60,582 nt of DNA from Candidatus Gastranaerophilales bacterium (GCA_944324225.1 CALUVL010000014.1:1-60582), one strand, 5' to 3'; positions 27,448 to 37,715 are shown, numbered from the stretch's first letter. Notes: a model not told the origin generated them from the sequence alone. Translations and numbers: made by a program.

Positions 27448-28503
27448 TTATCCCTTTTTATTTAGAAAGTCGCTTAGGTTTTGCGGTATGTTTCTTGGGC
27501 CTCTTATTGCATTTATGCCGTAGTTGTTTAAGCTTTTAAACGTCAGAAAATTTTTGTCATATTCTTTAAGCAGCTTAATCTTCATGATTTTTGAGATTTT
27601 TAGGTTTTCGTCTTTGTAGTTGTATGGAATATTAACTTCAGTTGCTTTGCACCTGTATTTTATAGCAGACACCGGAGAGGCAACATAAAGATATATGATG
27701 TCGCCGGTTTTAATATTGCTGGATTGTTTCCAGATGATTTCGTCGTTTTGTCTGAATGCCTTTTCCACATCAAAGAACTTCGGATTTGCAGGTATAATCC
27801 ATTCTGATTTTACATTTTTGCTTTTAGCTTTGCCTTCAGAATGTTTATGGCTTTCATCGACAAGTTCCATTATATGTCTGTCTGATACAGTTTCATCCAG
27901 AACTATTGTAATCCAGCTTTTCTTATTCATGTGATATGCAGAATAAAATCCGTTAATTTGGTATAATTCGGGTATTTTGTCCTTATCAAGTTTGATGTTC
28001 AGAATCTCAACATCTCCACTTTTGTTTTTGTCAAGTTTGGCGTAATCGACGTGTGAGATAAGTCCGTACCATTTTTCACTTTCAGGGTTTCTGAAAACTC
28101 CAAACCCCGGAAATTTTTCCCATAGAAATTCTGGGTCATCGCTGTATTTTTCTTTTATAAGTCCAGTGAGCCTATTTGCCTGTTCTGTTGAAAAATACGT
28201 TGTATTACAGCATTTTTCTGAGATTAAATTCAGGATATTTTCATAATTTTCTCTCACCTGACCGACGAAGGTTCCTTTTGCATCTTCTACAAGGTGAAGG
28301 GTATACAAATCCCCCGATGCTGTGTCAATAATCTTTGTTTCAATGCATTTTGTCTCTGTCACAACAACCGTAAGTTCAAACTGATTGTCCATAAATGACT
28401 TTGTGTAAGTGTATGTGTTGCCTTTTTGAGTGAATCCAAAAGCAGTGAGTTTGGTTGACGCAAAAATTTTGTTTTTAAAAATCCGTTTTATAAAATCATC
28501 CAT
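27448..28503 (-). CDS. MmcQ/YjbR-like protein with C-terminal EVE/PUA-like domain
   Basis: Residues 1-215 match the MmcQ/YjbR (CyaY-like, DNA-binding) pattern, with PGFGVFRNPESEKWYGLISH and GFYSAYHMNKKSWITIVLDE. The C-terminal 120 residues resemble an EVE/PUA-type modified-base-binding domain (SEWIIPANPKFFDVEKAF, GDIIYLYVASPVSAIKY). The combination suggests recognition of modified nucleic acid, but the exact ligand is unknown. The start chosen is the ATG at 28503 with AGGGA upstream; a TTG 11 codons earlier is less likely. It forms an operon with rarA. Confidence 0.8.
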   Translation of the reverse strand: MDDFIKRIFKNKIFASTKLTAFGFTQKGNTYTYTKSFMDNQFELTVVVTETKCIETKIIDTASGDLYTLHLVEDAKGTFVGQVRENYENILNLISEKCCNTTYFSTEQANRLTGLIKEKYSDDPEFLWEKFPGFGVFRNPESEKWYGLISHVDYAKLDKNKSGDVEILNIKLDKDKIPELYQINGFYSAYHMNKKSWITIVLDETVSDRHIMELVDESHKHSEGKAKSKNVKSEWIIPANPKFFDVEKAFRQNDEIIWKQSSNIKTGDIIYLYVASPVSAIKYRCKATEVNIPYNYKDENLKISKIMKIKLLKEYDKNFLTFKSLNNYGINAIRGPRNIPQNLSDFLNKKG

Positions 28504-28609
28504 AACACAATCCCTGTTTTGCCATGATTTTAGCACGGAAAAATTTTTTAATCTAAAAATATAACTTTTATAAAAAAAAGTGCACTGTTAGACACACCTT
28601 TAAACTTTT

Positions 28610-28954
28610 TTAAGAAAACAGTGTTTTGAATAAATTACTGTTTTTGTTATTTATTTCTAAAAAATGGTTTAGAGCTGTTTCAATCGGGTTTTTGATTGTC
28701 TGAGAAACTTTTCTGTCAGATTTAATCTGTTTGTCAGGGGTTACAACACAAATGTTTGAATATGACTTAACATCTGTTTTGTAGTTGGGTTTTCTTGCGA
28801 TAACAAGCACATCACCTTCAACGGGAGATGATTTTAACAAGTTTACAGCATTGTTAAAATGTTCTTGTTTCCCTTGTCTTTCAGCCAATTTTGAAATTTT
28901 TTTCAATTCTTTAGTATTTAACAGTTTAAGACCGAATGTGGTGTTAAGTAACAT
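28610..28954 (-). CDS. Small hypothetical protein
   Basis: A basic 114-residue protein with no recognised family, predicted to be largely helical with a central VEGDVLVIARKPNYKTDV strand region. No clear ribosome binding site precedes the ATG; AT-rich sequence upstream could be a promoter. The length and amino-acid make-up are consistent with a real gene but the evidence is modest. Confidence 0.4.
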   Translation of the reverse strand: MLLNTTFGLKLLNTKELKKISKLAERQGKQEHFNNAVNLLKSSPVEGDVLVIARKPNYKTDVKSYSNICVVTPDKQIKSDRKVSQTIKNPIETALNHFLEINNKNSNLFKTLFS

Positions 28955-29040
28955 AAGAAAACAGAAAAAATAACAGTAGTTTTCAGAAAAATCAACATAT
29001 CAAATTTTTGACAACTCTGATATGTAAGCCGAAAAGTATT

Positions 29041-29631
29041 TCATCTATTCTGTTCTAAATAGTTTTTAATAATCTTTGAGTCTTTTTGCCAAGCATTTAT
29101 ATCGGTTGCCCAGGGAGCAAACTCCGTTACTTTTTCCCATCCGTCAAATATTTCCAGCAATTTTTTATAGAATTGGGAAATTAATGTCTTTTTGGGGATA
29201 ATTACATCTAATAGAATATCCGCATCTTCAAATGTGTAGTTTTCAATTTCATTTCTGCAAAACCTGTGATAAACTTCCATAGTTTCAGCAATAAAAAACC
29301 TGACATCAGTTTTATCAACTGCTTCTATGTATAGAATTTGCTCATTTCCCTCATCATCAATGTATAAAATTGATGTTTCATCTGTTTGAGTCAAAAACTC
29401 TAAAAAATTCCAAAAATCGTTTATATCAGTTAATATACCCATAAAAGGGATGCAAAGATTCTTACCTTTTGTATTTTTAATGTAAAAAGCATACTCTCCA
29501 GAATAATGTCCGTCTAAAACTTCAGTAAAATTTAGAGTCTTAACTTTTGTTGGAACAGAAGTTTGAATTAAATTTATTATTTCGTTTCTTTCTTCATAAT
29601 CTTTAAATAAGTAGTTGGTATTGCTGGGCAT
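29041..29631 (-). CDS. Hypothetical acidic protein
   Basis: A 196-residue acidic protein with alternating strands and helices, ending in a Trp-rich segment (GWEKVTEFAPWATDINAWQ). GGAG lies nine bases before the ATG, supporting expression. Composition resembles SUKH/immunity-type or phage-defence accessory proteins, but no family motif is recognised. It lies just left of the defence island and could belong to it. Confidence 0.6.
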   Translation of the reverse strand: MPSNTNYLFKDYEERNEIINLIQTSVPTKVKTLNFTEVLDGHYSGEYAFYIKNTKGKNLCIPFMGILTDINDFWNFLEFLTQTDETSILYIDDEGNEQILYIEAVDKTDVRFFIAETMEVYHRFCRNEIENYTFEDADILLDVIIPKKTLISQFYKKLLEIFDGWEKVTEFAPWATDINAWQKDSKIIKNYLEQNR

Positions 29632-29874
29632 CTTTTATCTCCAAAATAATTTTATCATGAATAACCGCCTTCTGCGGCTATAAGTATGCCAATTATTTAA
29701 TAATCTTGAAAAAGTCACTATTTATTATGCAGTTTGTTATTTATCAAGTGAGTATTTAATTGTTCCATAAATTTTTCATATTTTTCATAATTAGTCGAAT
29801 AAAGTTTTAATCGCAGTACAACAACTATTTACGTATTTTCATGGTAAGATTAAACAATAAGCTGCGAGGTCGTA

Positions 29875-32271
29875 ATGAATAAAAAAGATTTATCTGAACG
29901 TGATATTTGCACAAAATTTATAACACCGGCAATAATAAAAGCAGGTTGGGATAAAGACTCGCAGATTAGAGAAGAAGTTTCTTTCACTGATGGCAAAGTA
30001 ATAGTTAGAGGAAAGCTCGTTTCACGCGGCAAACGTAAACGGGCGGATTACATTTTGTATTATAAAAATAATATTCCTCTTGCAATTGTAGAAGCAAAAG
30101 ACAGCAATCATAGTGTCGGAGCTGGCATGCAGCAGGCTTTGGAATATGCTCAAATGCTGGATATCCCTTTTGTATTTTCATCTAATGGAGATGCTTTTAT
30201 TTTTCATGACAAAACCGTCGATTTAGGTAAAAAAGAAATAGAATTACCTTTAGATAAATTCCCATCTCCTCAAGAGTTATGGGAAAAATACAAGAAATAT
30301 AAACAACTGGAAGATGTTGAAACAGAAAAAATATATACGCAAGCATATCACAAAGATTTGGCAACAAATAAAGAGCCTCGATATTATCAAAGAATTGCGA
30401 TTAACAGGGCTGTTGAAGCGATAACAAAAGGGCAAGACAGAGTTCTGCTTGTAATGGCAACCGGTACAGGTAAAACTTATACGGCATTTCAGATTATTTG
30501 GCGGTTATGGAAGGCTAAAAAGAAAAAACGTATCCTGTTTTTAGCTGATAGAAATATTTTAATTGACCAAACAAAAAGCCAAGATTTTGCACCTTTTGGT
30601 GACAAAATGACAAAAATCACAAAACGCCATATTGATAAATCTTATGAAATCTATCTGGCATTATATCAGGGGATTACAGGAAATAATGAAGACAAAGATG
30701 CATATAAAGAGTTTTCAAGAGATTTTTTTGATCTAATTGTCATTGATGAATGTCATAGAGGGAGTGCAAAAGATGATTCTAATTGGCGAGAAATCTTAGA
30801 CTACTTTTCATCAGCAACGCAGCTTGGTTTGACTGCAACACCAAAAGAAACAAAAGAAGTTTCAAATATAGAATATTTTGGCGAACCCATTTATACGTAT
30901 TCCCTAAAACAAGGTATAGAAGACGGTTTTCTAGCCCCTTATAAAGTTATAAGGCCGATAATAAATATTGACCTTGATGGATTAAAACTTCCTCAAGGTA
31001 CCATTGATAAGTATGGTAATGAAATTCCGGATGAGGAATTCAACGTAAAAGATTTTGATAAAAAGATTGTTGTTGATGAACGAACGGAACTTGTCGCAAA
31101 AAGAATAACTCAATACCTGAAAAATAATAACAGATATGATAAGGCCATTGTTTTTTGTATAGATATTGACCATGCAAACAGAATGCGTCAAGCATTGGTG
31201 AATGAAAACTCTGATTTGGTTGCAGAAAATTCAAAATATGTAATGCAAATTACAGGCGATAATGATGAAGGGAAAAAGGAACTTGATAACTTTATTGATC
31301 CAGAAATTACATATCCTGTAATTGCTACCACGTCAAAACTAATGACCACCGGTGTTGACGCGAAGACCTGCAAACTTATAGCAATAGATAGCAACATCAA
31401 TTCAATGACAGAATTTAAACAAATTATCGGGCGTGGAACACGTTTAAGACCGGATTATAATAAATGGTACTTTACAATACTCGATTTCCGCGGAGTTACA
31501 AGATTATTTGAAGATAAAGAATTTGACGGCGAGCCGGTTCAGGTTAAAGAAGTTCAAGAAAATGAAGAAATGCCTAAAGAAGAACAGTCTAAAGAAGAGG
31601 TCGAGAATATTATTGATAATCTCTCCGATGATGAAACGATTGTAGAAATTCCTCCGGACATTGATATTACGGACATAGAAAAACCTACCGGAAAATTTTA
31701 TGTAAATGGGATTGAGGTTGTTCAAGTCGGTGAAAGAGTTCAATATTATGGCAAAGACGGCAAGTTGATAACAGAAAGCCTAATTGATTATACAAAAAAG
31801 AATCTCAAAGCACAATATGCGACAATGGATGACTTTATCAAAAAATGGTCAGAATCTGATAAAAAATCCGTTATTATTGATGAACTTATAGAACACGGTG
31901 TAATGCTTGATGAACTACGGGAAGAAGTTAAGCAGAAAACAGGCAAAGATTTAAGCGTTTTTGATTTAATCTGCCATATAACCTTTGATATGCCTCCGCT
32001 CTCACGCAAAGAAAGAGCAGAAAAAGTTAAGAAAAGGAACTATTTTGGCAAATATTCAGAGAAAGCAAGAAAAGTTCTTAATGCCTTGATTGACAAATTT
32101 GCAGATGATGGTATTGAAGAGATTGAAAACAGAGAAATTTTAAAATTCCAACCGTTTGATGAAATCGGTACACCAATGGAGATAATCAAAGAATTTGGTG
32201 GCAAAACCAAGTATGAAGAAGCTATAAAAGAACTTGAAAAAGAGCTCTTTAATGATAACGAGGTAGCTTGA
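29875..32271 (+). CDS. hsdR: Type I restriction enzyme R subunit (HsdR)
   Basis: The ATP-dependent translocase and nuclease of a type I system. The N-terminal HSDR_N nuclease shows D58 (RADYILYY) and E73-x-K75 (AIVEAK), the PDDEXK core. Helicase motifs: ATGTGKT (195-201), DECH (291-294), LTATP (about 321), and the motif VI region QIIGRGTRLRPD (about 520). A C-terminal EcoEI-type domain follows. At 798 aa it is typical of the EcoEI-like subclass. GAGG lies just before the ATG. It is the first gene of the defence operon; its stop overlaps the next start. Confidence 0.95.
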   Translation: MNKKDLSERDICTKFITPAIIKAGWDKDSQIREEVSFTDGKVIVRGKLVSRGKRKRADYILYYKNNIPLAIVEAKDSNHSVGAGMQQALEYAQMLDIPFVFSSNGDAFIFHDKTVDLGKKEIELPLDKFPSPQELWEKYKKYKQLEDVETEKIYTQAYHKDLATNKEPRYYQRIAINRAVEAITKGQDRVLLVMATGTGKTYTAFQIIWRLWKAKKKKRILFLADRNILIDQTKSQDFAPFGDKMTKITKRHIDKSYEIYLALYQGITGNNEDKDAYKEFSRDFFDLIVIDECHRGSAKDDSNWREILDYFSSATQLGLTATPKETKEVSNIEYFGEPIYTYSLKQGIEDGFLAPYKVIRPIINIDLDGLKLPQGTIDKYGNEIPDEEFNVKDFDKKIVVDERTELVAKRITQYLKNNNRYDKAIVFCIDIDHANRMRQALVNENSDLVAENSKYVMQITGDNDEGKKELDNFIDPEITYPVIATTSKLMTTGVDAKTCKLIAIDSNINSMTEFKQIIGRGTRLRPDYNKWYFTILDFRGVTRLFEDKEFDGEPVQVKEVQENEEMPKEEQSKEEVENIIDNLSDDETIVEIPPDIDITDIEKPTGKFYVNGIEVVQVGERVQYYGKDGKLITESLIDYTKKNLKAQYATMDDFIKKWSESDKKSVIIDELIEHGVMLDELREEVKQKTGKDLSVFDLICHITFDMPPLSRKERAEKVKKRNYFGKYSEKARKVLNALIDKFADDGIEEIENREILKFQPFDEIGTPMEIIKEFGGKTKYEEAIKELEKELFNDNEVA

Positions 32272-32822
32272 TGCATTTGAATTGGATTATGAAATTGGAT
32301 TGGAATATTATTTACTCTGCAGTAACGGCAATTTCAACTTTTTTAATGATGATAGCTACAGTGTTTATGGCATTTTTTGCTTGTAAGGCTTTAAATACAT
32401 GGAGAGAAGAATTAAAGATTAATAAAATATTAGAAATTTATAATGATTTATTCTTACTCTTTTTTAGAATAGAAAATTTTTTAGACAATCTTAGTATTAT
32501 ATATGCAAAAGAGGGGGAACAAAAATGTAATGAAAAGATTGTATCCTTCTCTTCAGAGATTGCCCTATTTAAATCAAAAATAAAAATTTTAAATAACAAA
32601 GACCTATATGATAATGTAGATTTTTGTTTTAAAAACTTTCAAAAAATCTTTGCTTGGGGTAATTCCCAAACTCTTGAAAATGGAACTATAAGAGCTACAT
32701 ATCAATATGAAACGTTTATAAATAGATATTTGCATGATAATAACTTTCGTAAAGAATTAAAAGAATCAATAATGAAAATAAGACAAATTTGTGAAGATAA
32801 ACAATATGATTTATACAAATAG
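32271..32822 (+). CDS. Small membrane protein inside the type I RM operon
   Basis: One or two membrane segments (about residues 13-35, WNIIYSAVTAISTFLMMIATVFMAFFACKA region) are followed by a cytoplasmic helical domain of about 145 residues, rich in Lys, Asn and Phe. The ATG shares bases with the hsdR stop (TGATG) and GAGG lies seven bases upstream; hsdM starts eight bases after its stop. It is therefore an integral operon member. No enzymatic motif is visible. Possible roles: anchoring or regulating the restriction complex, or a separate membrane effector. Confidence 0.72.
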   Translation: MHLNWIMKLDWNIIYSAVTAISTFLMMIATVFMAFFACKALNTWREELKINKILEIYNDLFLLFFRIENFLDNLSIIYAKEGEQKCNEKIVSFSSEIALFKSKIKILNNKDLYDNVDFCFKNFQKIFAWGNSQTLENGTIRATYQYETFINRYLHDNNFRKELKESIMKIRQICEDKQYDLYK

Positions 32823-32830
32823 GAGTAGTA

Positions 32831-34255
32831 ATGCCAAATATATCAAGTGTAATAAAAGCTATACAGGACATAATGAGGAAGGATACAGGCGTTGACGGTG
32901 ACGCACAAAGACTATCGCAAATCGTTTGGATGTTGTTTTTGAAAATCTTTGCCGATAAAGAAGATGAAGCAGAGGTTATGAAAGATGATTACAAATCTCC
33001 GCTCGAAGAAAAATACCGCTGGCAAAACTGGGCTCAAGATGATGAGGGTATTACAGGGGATGAACTCATTGACTTTATAAATAATGATTTGTTTCCATAT
33101 TTACAAAATCTGGAAAATGATTCTAACCAACAAGCCTTGATTATAAGAAACATTTTTCAAGATACTTATAACTATATGAAATCAGGTACACTGCTCAGAC
33201 AGGTTATAAATAAGATTAATGAAATTGACTTTAACTCAAGTGAGGATAGACATCTTTTTAATGATATCTATGAACAGCTTTTGCAAAGTCTTCAATCAGC
33301 AGGCAATGCGGGGGAATATTATACCCCAAGAGCTGTAACACAATTTATCGTTGATATGATTAATCCTCAACTTGGAGAAAAAGTTCTTGACCCGGCTTGC
33401 GGTACGGGCGGATTTTTAGCATGTGCGATTGAACACTTGAAAAAGCAAACAGATACGACAAAAGAGGGCGAAATTTTAAATAATTCTATCTTCGGAATCG
33501 AAAAGAAACCACTTCCTCATCAATTATGCACAACAAACATGATTTTGCACGGAATTGATACTCCGATAAATATCAGACGAGATAATACTTTATCAAAACC
33601 GATTAATAGTATTTCACCTGCAGACAGAGTTGATTGTATCGTTACAAACCCTCCATTTGGTGGGATTGAAGAAGACGGGATTGAAAATAATTTTCCGGCA
33701 AGTTTTAGAACTCGTGAAACAGCTGACTTATTTTTAGTTTACATAATGAAAATGTTAAAACCACAAGGACGTGCTGGTATAGTATTACCAGATGGCTCTC
33801 TTTTTGGGGAAGGTGTGAAAACAAGAATTAAAGAAGAGTTACTACAAGAATGTAATTTGCATACAATAATTCGTTTACCAAATGGAGTATTTAATCCATA
33901 CACTGGCATCAGAACGAACTTGTTATTTTTTACAAAAGGGGCTCCAACAAAGGAAATTTGGTATTATGAACATCCACTTCCAAATGGTATAAAAAACTAT
34001 TCTCGTTCAAATCCAATTACAATTGAAGAATTTTTACCAGAAAAACAATGGTGGAATAATAGAGTAGAAAATGAACATGCCTGGAAAGTTTGTATTGATG
34101 ATATAAAAAATACAAACTACAATTTGGATATTAAAAATCCACATATATCAGAAGATGAAAAATTAAAGACTCCTGAAGAACTAATTAATGATATCAGTAC
34201 CAATTTGCTTAATGCGAAACAACTTCTTGAAAAAATTAAGGAGGAAATTGCATAG
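32831..34255 (+). CDS. hsdM: Type I DNA methyltransferase M subunit (HsdM)
   Basis: N6-adenine methyltransferase of the restriction-modification complex. An N-terminal helical HsdM_N domain (about 1-140) is followed by SAM-binding motif I, DPACGTGGF (187-195), and the catalytic NPPF (273-276). TGIRTNLLFFTKG follows near the C-terminus. AGGAG precedes the ATG. The stop overlaps the start of hsdS by one base. The length of 474 aa is normal. Confidence 0.95.
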   Translation: MPNISSVIKAIQDIMRKDTGVDGDAQRLSQIVWMLFLKIFADKEDEAEVMKDDYKSPLEEKYRWQNWAQDDEGITGDELIDFINNDLFPYLQNLENDSNQQALIIRNIFQDTYNYMKSGTLLRQVINKINEIDFNSSEDRHLFNDIYEQLLQSLQSAGNAGEYYTPRAVTQFIVDMINPQLGEKVLDPACGTGGFLACAIEHLKKQTDTTKEGEILNNSIFGIEKKPLPHQLCTTNMILHGIDTPINIRRDNTLSKPINSISPADRVDCIVTNPPFGGIEEDGIENNFPASFRTRETADLFLVYIMKMLKPQGRAGIVLPDGSLFGEGVKTRIKEELLQECNLHTIIRLPNGVFNPYTGIRTNLLFFTKGAPTKEIWYYEHPLPNGIKNYSRSNPITIEEFLPEKQWWNNRVENEHAWKVCIDDIKNTNYNLDIKNPHISEDEKLKTPEELINDISTNLLNAKQLLEKIKEEIA

Positions 34256-35538
34256 TGTCTTGGCAAAAAACAAAAATATCAGAATTTTTAATAGAACGAA
34301 AAGATAGATTTAAACCTGATAAAGCTAATGAATTGGGCCTACCCCGAATAGAAAAAATTGATTTTAGCGGAACAATCTATATTAATAATTTCAAACCAAC
34401 AAAAACAGGAATGATTCTTGTTAAAAATGGCGATCTTGTTATTTCAGGAATAAATGTGGAAAAAGGCGCTTTAGCCATATATAAAGGTGATACTGATGCA
34501 TTAGCAACAATACATTATTCTTCGTATACATATGATGAAGATAGAATTGATATTGATTTTTTGAAGTGGTATCTGCAAAGTAATATTTTCAGAAATATTT
34601 TAAAGGGACAAGTCAAAGGTGGCATAAAAACAGAAATAAAACCTAAAACATTTTTAAACTTAGAAATTATATTGCCAGATTTAACAACTCAAAATCAAAT
34701 TACATCAAAATTAAACCAATTAGAAGAAAATATAAAAGATTTGAATTTTAGATGTTTTTGCAATAAAGAATTAATAACAAAACTACGCCAAGCAATATTG
34801 GAATCAGCAATTCAAGGAAAACTTGTTGAACAAAATACAAATGATGAACCAGCATCAGAACTTCTAGATCGTATTAAAATAAAAAAAGAACAACACCTAA
34901 GAAATGGTATAATTAAAAAAGAGAAAATTTATGATAAGAATATTAATCGTGTTGCATATAAACTACCAAATACATGGAAATGGTGTAAATTTCATGAAAT
35001 AGCAAGCATTGCATCTAATTTAGTATCTCCAAATAGTTATTTAGAATTACCACACATTGCCCCCAATAATATAGAGAAAGGAACTGGTAAGTTATTATAC
35101 TATACTTCTGTAAAAAATGATAATGTCGTTAGTTATAACCATTACTTTTTTGCTGGGCAAATTTTATATTCAAAAATTCGTCCAAATTTATCGAAGTTAT
35201 TGATTGTTGAATTTGAAGGTTTATGTAGTGCTGATATGTATCCTATTAATTCTTATATAAATACAAATTATTTAAAAATATATATGCTTTCAAAAACATT
35301 TCTTTCTTATTCAACAATGAATGATACTAGGGTTGCAATGCCTAAAATTAATCAAGATGAATTGAATAACATTCCAGTTCCGCTTCCTCCTTTAAACGAA
35401 CAAGAACGTATTGTTAAAAAAGTTGATGCATTAATGCAATTATGTGATGAATTAGAAAATGAAAATAATAATGCTGAAAAATTTTCTTCTGAATTGTTAC
35501 AATCAATAATGCAAAAATATTTTACTCCGGAGGTTTAA
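34255..35538 (+). CDS. hsdS: Type I specificity subunit (HsdS)
   Basis: The DNA-recognition subunit, with two target-recognition domains (about residues 1-150 and 235-380). They are separated and followed by conserved helices: LNQLEENIKDLN with LRQAILESAIQGKLVEQ in the centre and PPLNEQERIVKKVDALMQLCDELE at the end. It starts at GTG in TAGTG, overlapping the hsdM stop, with GGAGG ten bases upstream. The recognition sequence cannot be predicted. The gene is noticeably more AT-rich than hsdM, as expected for exchangeable specificity modules. Confidence 0.93.
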   Translation: MSWQKTKISEFLIERKDRFKPDKANELGLPRIEKIDFSGTIYINNFKPTKTGMILVKNGDLVISGINVEKGALAIYKGDTDALATIHYSSYTYDEDRIDIDFLKWYLQSNIFRNILKGQVKGGIKTEIKPKTFLNLEIILPDLTTQNQITSKLNQLEENIKDLNFRCFCNKELITKLRQAILESAIQGKLVEQNTNDEPASELLDRIKIKKEQHLRNGIIKKEKIYDKNINRVAYKLPNTWKWCKFHEIASIASNLVSPNSYLELPHIAPNNIEKGTGKLLYYTSVKNDNVVSYNHYFFAGQILYSKIRPNLSKLLIVEFEGLCSADMYPINSYINTNYLKIYMLSKTFLSYSTMNDTRVAMPKINQDELNNIPVPLPPLNEQERIVKKVDALMQLCDELENENNNAEKFSSELLQSIMQKYFTPEV

Positions 35539-36507
35539 ATGATTGCATCTCCATTCCAAAAAGCATATGAATTTGAAGAAAGATATGGTATTGAACGCTT
35601 AAAAATAACTATCCAAAAAGCAGAAACTGCATACAAAACATATGAACCTGAAACTATCGGTTTGTGCAAAAACATATTAGAATCAATTTGTAAAGCGATT
35701 TTAGAAGAAAAAGATGAAATATATAGTGATAAAGAAAATACACAAGCATTGGTTGGAAAAACACTTGGTTTGCTTGATATAAACTCACAAATAAGTGGAG
35801 GTTTATGTAATATTGTTGGGGGTTGTTCCCAGATTGCAAAAGGCATTGGAGAAATGAGAAATGATAAATGCATAACAGGTCATGGTGCAACAAATAAAAA
35901 ACCATTACCAACAAAAACAGATATAGAGATTTGTGTATATACGGTATTGCACATTATAGACGTAATTTATTCAGTAGTTACGAAAGAGGAAATTGATATT
36001 ACTAAAACTCAGATAGGATTTGAAAAAATTGATGAAATTCCTAAATATAATTATGTCAATCAATATATAGATAATAATGTAAATGTAGAGTATGAAAATG
36101 GAACTTTATTTATAAATGGTGCAGAATTTAGACCTAGTGAAATACTATATAATCTAGATCGAGTTACATATGATGCAATACATAAAGAATGCTTAAGTAT
36201 ATTAAGTAATGATTATAATTACTATCTAGCAGACCAAATTGTAGAATCTTTTACTTCTGAACCACTTGAAGATTCACATATGATTGAAAATACTTGTTTC
36301 GCAAATATTCATAATATAGAAATAAAAGAATTAAATGAAATTATCACAAAAGGTTGTATACACTGGGAAGAATATGAACCTGACCCCAGCATAGAAGATT
36401 TAGTGAAAGTAGATTGCTCTGCTGAATTTCTTGCTACATTTAATTATGAATATAATGAGTCAGATGAAGAATTTATATACACATTGGAATCATTTGAATT
36501 AAAGTAA
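35539..36507 (+). CDS. Abi_C-like (abortive-infection type) protein
   Basis: Residues about 40-150 match the abortive-infection C-terminal domain pattern (LCKNILESICKAILEE, then SQIAKGIGEMRNDKCITGHGA and a following helix), a domain found in phage-defence proteins. The remaining C-terminal half (about 180-322) is acidic and unrecognised. The ATG follows the hsdS stop directly, with GGAGG upstream, so it is part of the same transcript. It is probably a defence effector or accessory to the type I system. AT-rich, consistent with acquisition. Confidence 0.72.
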   Translation: MIASPFQKAYEFEERYGIERLKITIQKAETAYKTYEPETIGLCKNILESICKAILEEKDEIYSDKENTQALVGKTLGLLDINSQISGGLCNIVGGCSQIAKGIGEMRNDKCITGHGATNKKPLPTKTDIEICVYTVLHIIDVIYSVVTKEEIDITKTQIGFEKIDEIPKYNYVNQYIDNNVNVEYENGTLFINGAEFRPSEILYNLDRVTYDAIHKECLSILSNDYNYYLADQIVESFTSEPLEDSHMIENTCFANIHNIEIKELNEIITKGCIHWEEYEPDPSIEDLVKVDCSAEFLATFNYEYNESDEEFIYTLESFELK

Positions 36508-36530
36508 AAAAGGATGTATAAGAATAAAAT

Positions 36531-37664
36531 ATGAATATTTTGATATTAGGGAATGGATTTGATTTAGCACATGGTTTAAAAACCAAATATAGTGATTTTT
36601 TAGATTATTGCGTTGAAAAAAATAATAAAAGAATAATTGGAATGATTAACTATGGAACAACATTCATTGATAATATATGGTTACAGCATTTTATAACAAC
36701 ATGTAATAATTATGGTAAAAACTGGGTTGACCTAGAAGATGAAATATATCGAGTTGTATTATCGTTAAATAAAACACTGTTAGATTTATCAGGTGGTGAA
36801 ATTGAGATGATTTTTCCATTAACATTTTCAATTAAAAAAGATATATTAGAATTTAATTTTTATAAAATAATTGACTATTTAAAAACTTGTAATAATAGAT
36901 TAGAAACTGATAAGAAAAAATATATAACTGTAGAAACAAATGATTTTTCACATTTGTATTTTTATATTGAAAATTATCAAGGATTGATAAACTTTATATA
37001 CGATCAATTAAGAACTTTTGTAGAAATGTTTGAAAGATATTTAAACGAAGTCGTTATGTCTGAAATTGATTCGGAACCAAAATACCAACTTTCATTATTA
37101 CAAAGTTCAAAACCAAATATAAAGAGTTTTTTATTTATACTAAATTTTAATTATACAAATACCTTAACAAAATTATATAAAGATACTATGGATTCCAAAC
37201 AGAAAAAATCTATACGAAATTTTTATGTACATGGAAAAATAAACGCAAATAATATAGTTCTTGGAACTCAATTTTTTGATGATAAAAATAATAATATTCC
37301 TTCAGAATTTAATGTTTTTAGAAAACATAACCAAAGACATAGATATAATACAATAGAAGATTATCAAAGTTTATTACAAATCATAAAAAGCAGTAATGAT
37401 AATACAAAACGTATATTTCATGTGATAGGACACTCACTTGATAAAAGTGATTATGCTATTTTAAAGCATATTTTCCTTGCACATAACGATTCTATAATAA
37501 ATATTTATTATCATGATGAGGAAGCGCAAGAAAGATTAATAAACAATATTACCAAAATAATAGGTGAAGAAGAAGTTATGGCAAAAGTTAGATTTATTCA
37601 CCAACATGACCCCAAACGAGGAATATTGATTCCAATAGAAGCACCCGCTTTAGTTGCAAATTAA
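36531..37664 (+). CDS. AbiH family abortive-infection protein
   Basis: The N-terminus MNILILGNGFDLAHGLKTKY with the following SDFLDY is the AbiH signature, a nucleotide-binding-like glycine loop. The C-terminal part contains FILNFNYTNTLTKLY, FYVHGKIN and FHVIGHSLDKSDYAIL, also typical. The biochemical activity of AbiH proteins is not settled, but they give phage resistance. The length of 377 aa is normal. It follows the Abi_C-like gene by 23 bases, with AAGGA upstream. Strongly AT-rich. Confidence 0.9.
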   Translation: MNILILGNGFDLAHGLKTKYSDFLDYCVEKNNKRIIGMINYGTTFIDNIWLQHFITTCNNYGKNWVDLEDEIYRVVLSLNKTLLDLSGGEIEMIFPLTFSIKKDILEFNFYKIIDYLKTCNNRLETDKKKYITVETNDFSHLYFYIENYQGLINFIYDQLRTFVEMFERYLNEVVMSEIDSEPKYQLSLLQSSKPNIKSFLFILNFNYTNTLTKLYKDTMDSKQKKSIRNFYVHGKINANNIVLGTQFFDDKNNNIPSEFNVFRKHNQRHRYNTIEDYQSLLQIIKSSNDNTKRIFHVIGHSLDKSDYAILKHIFLAHNDSIINIYYHDEEAQERLINNITKIIGEEEVMAKVRFIHQHDPKRGILIPIEAPALVAN

Positions 37665-37715
37665 TTAGATTATAAAACACTTTTTATGCTAAAATAAAGA
37701 TGTTCAGAGGTATTC

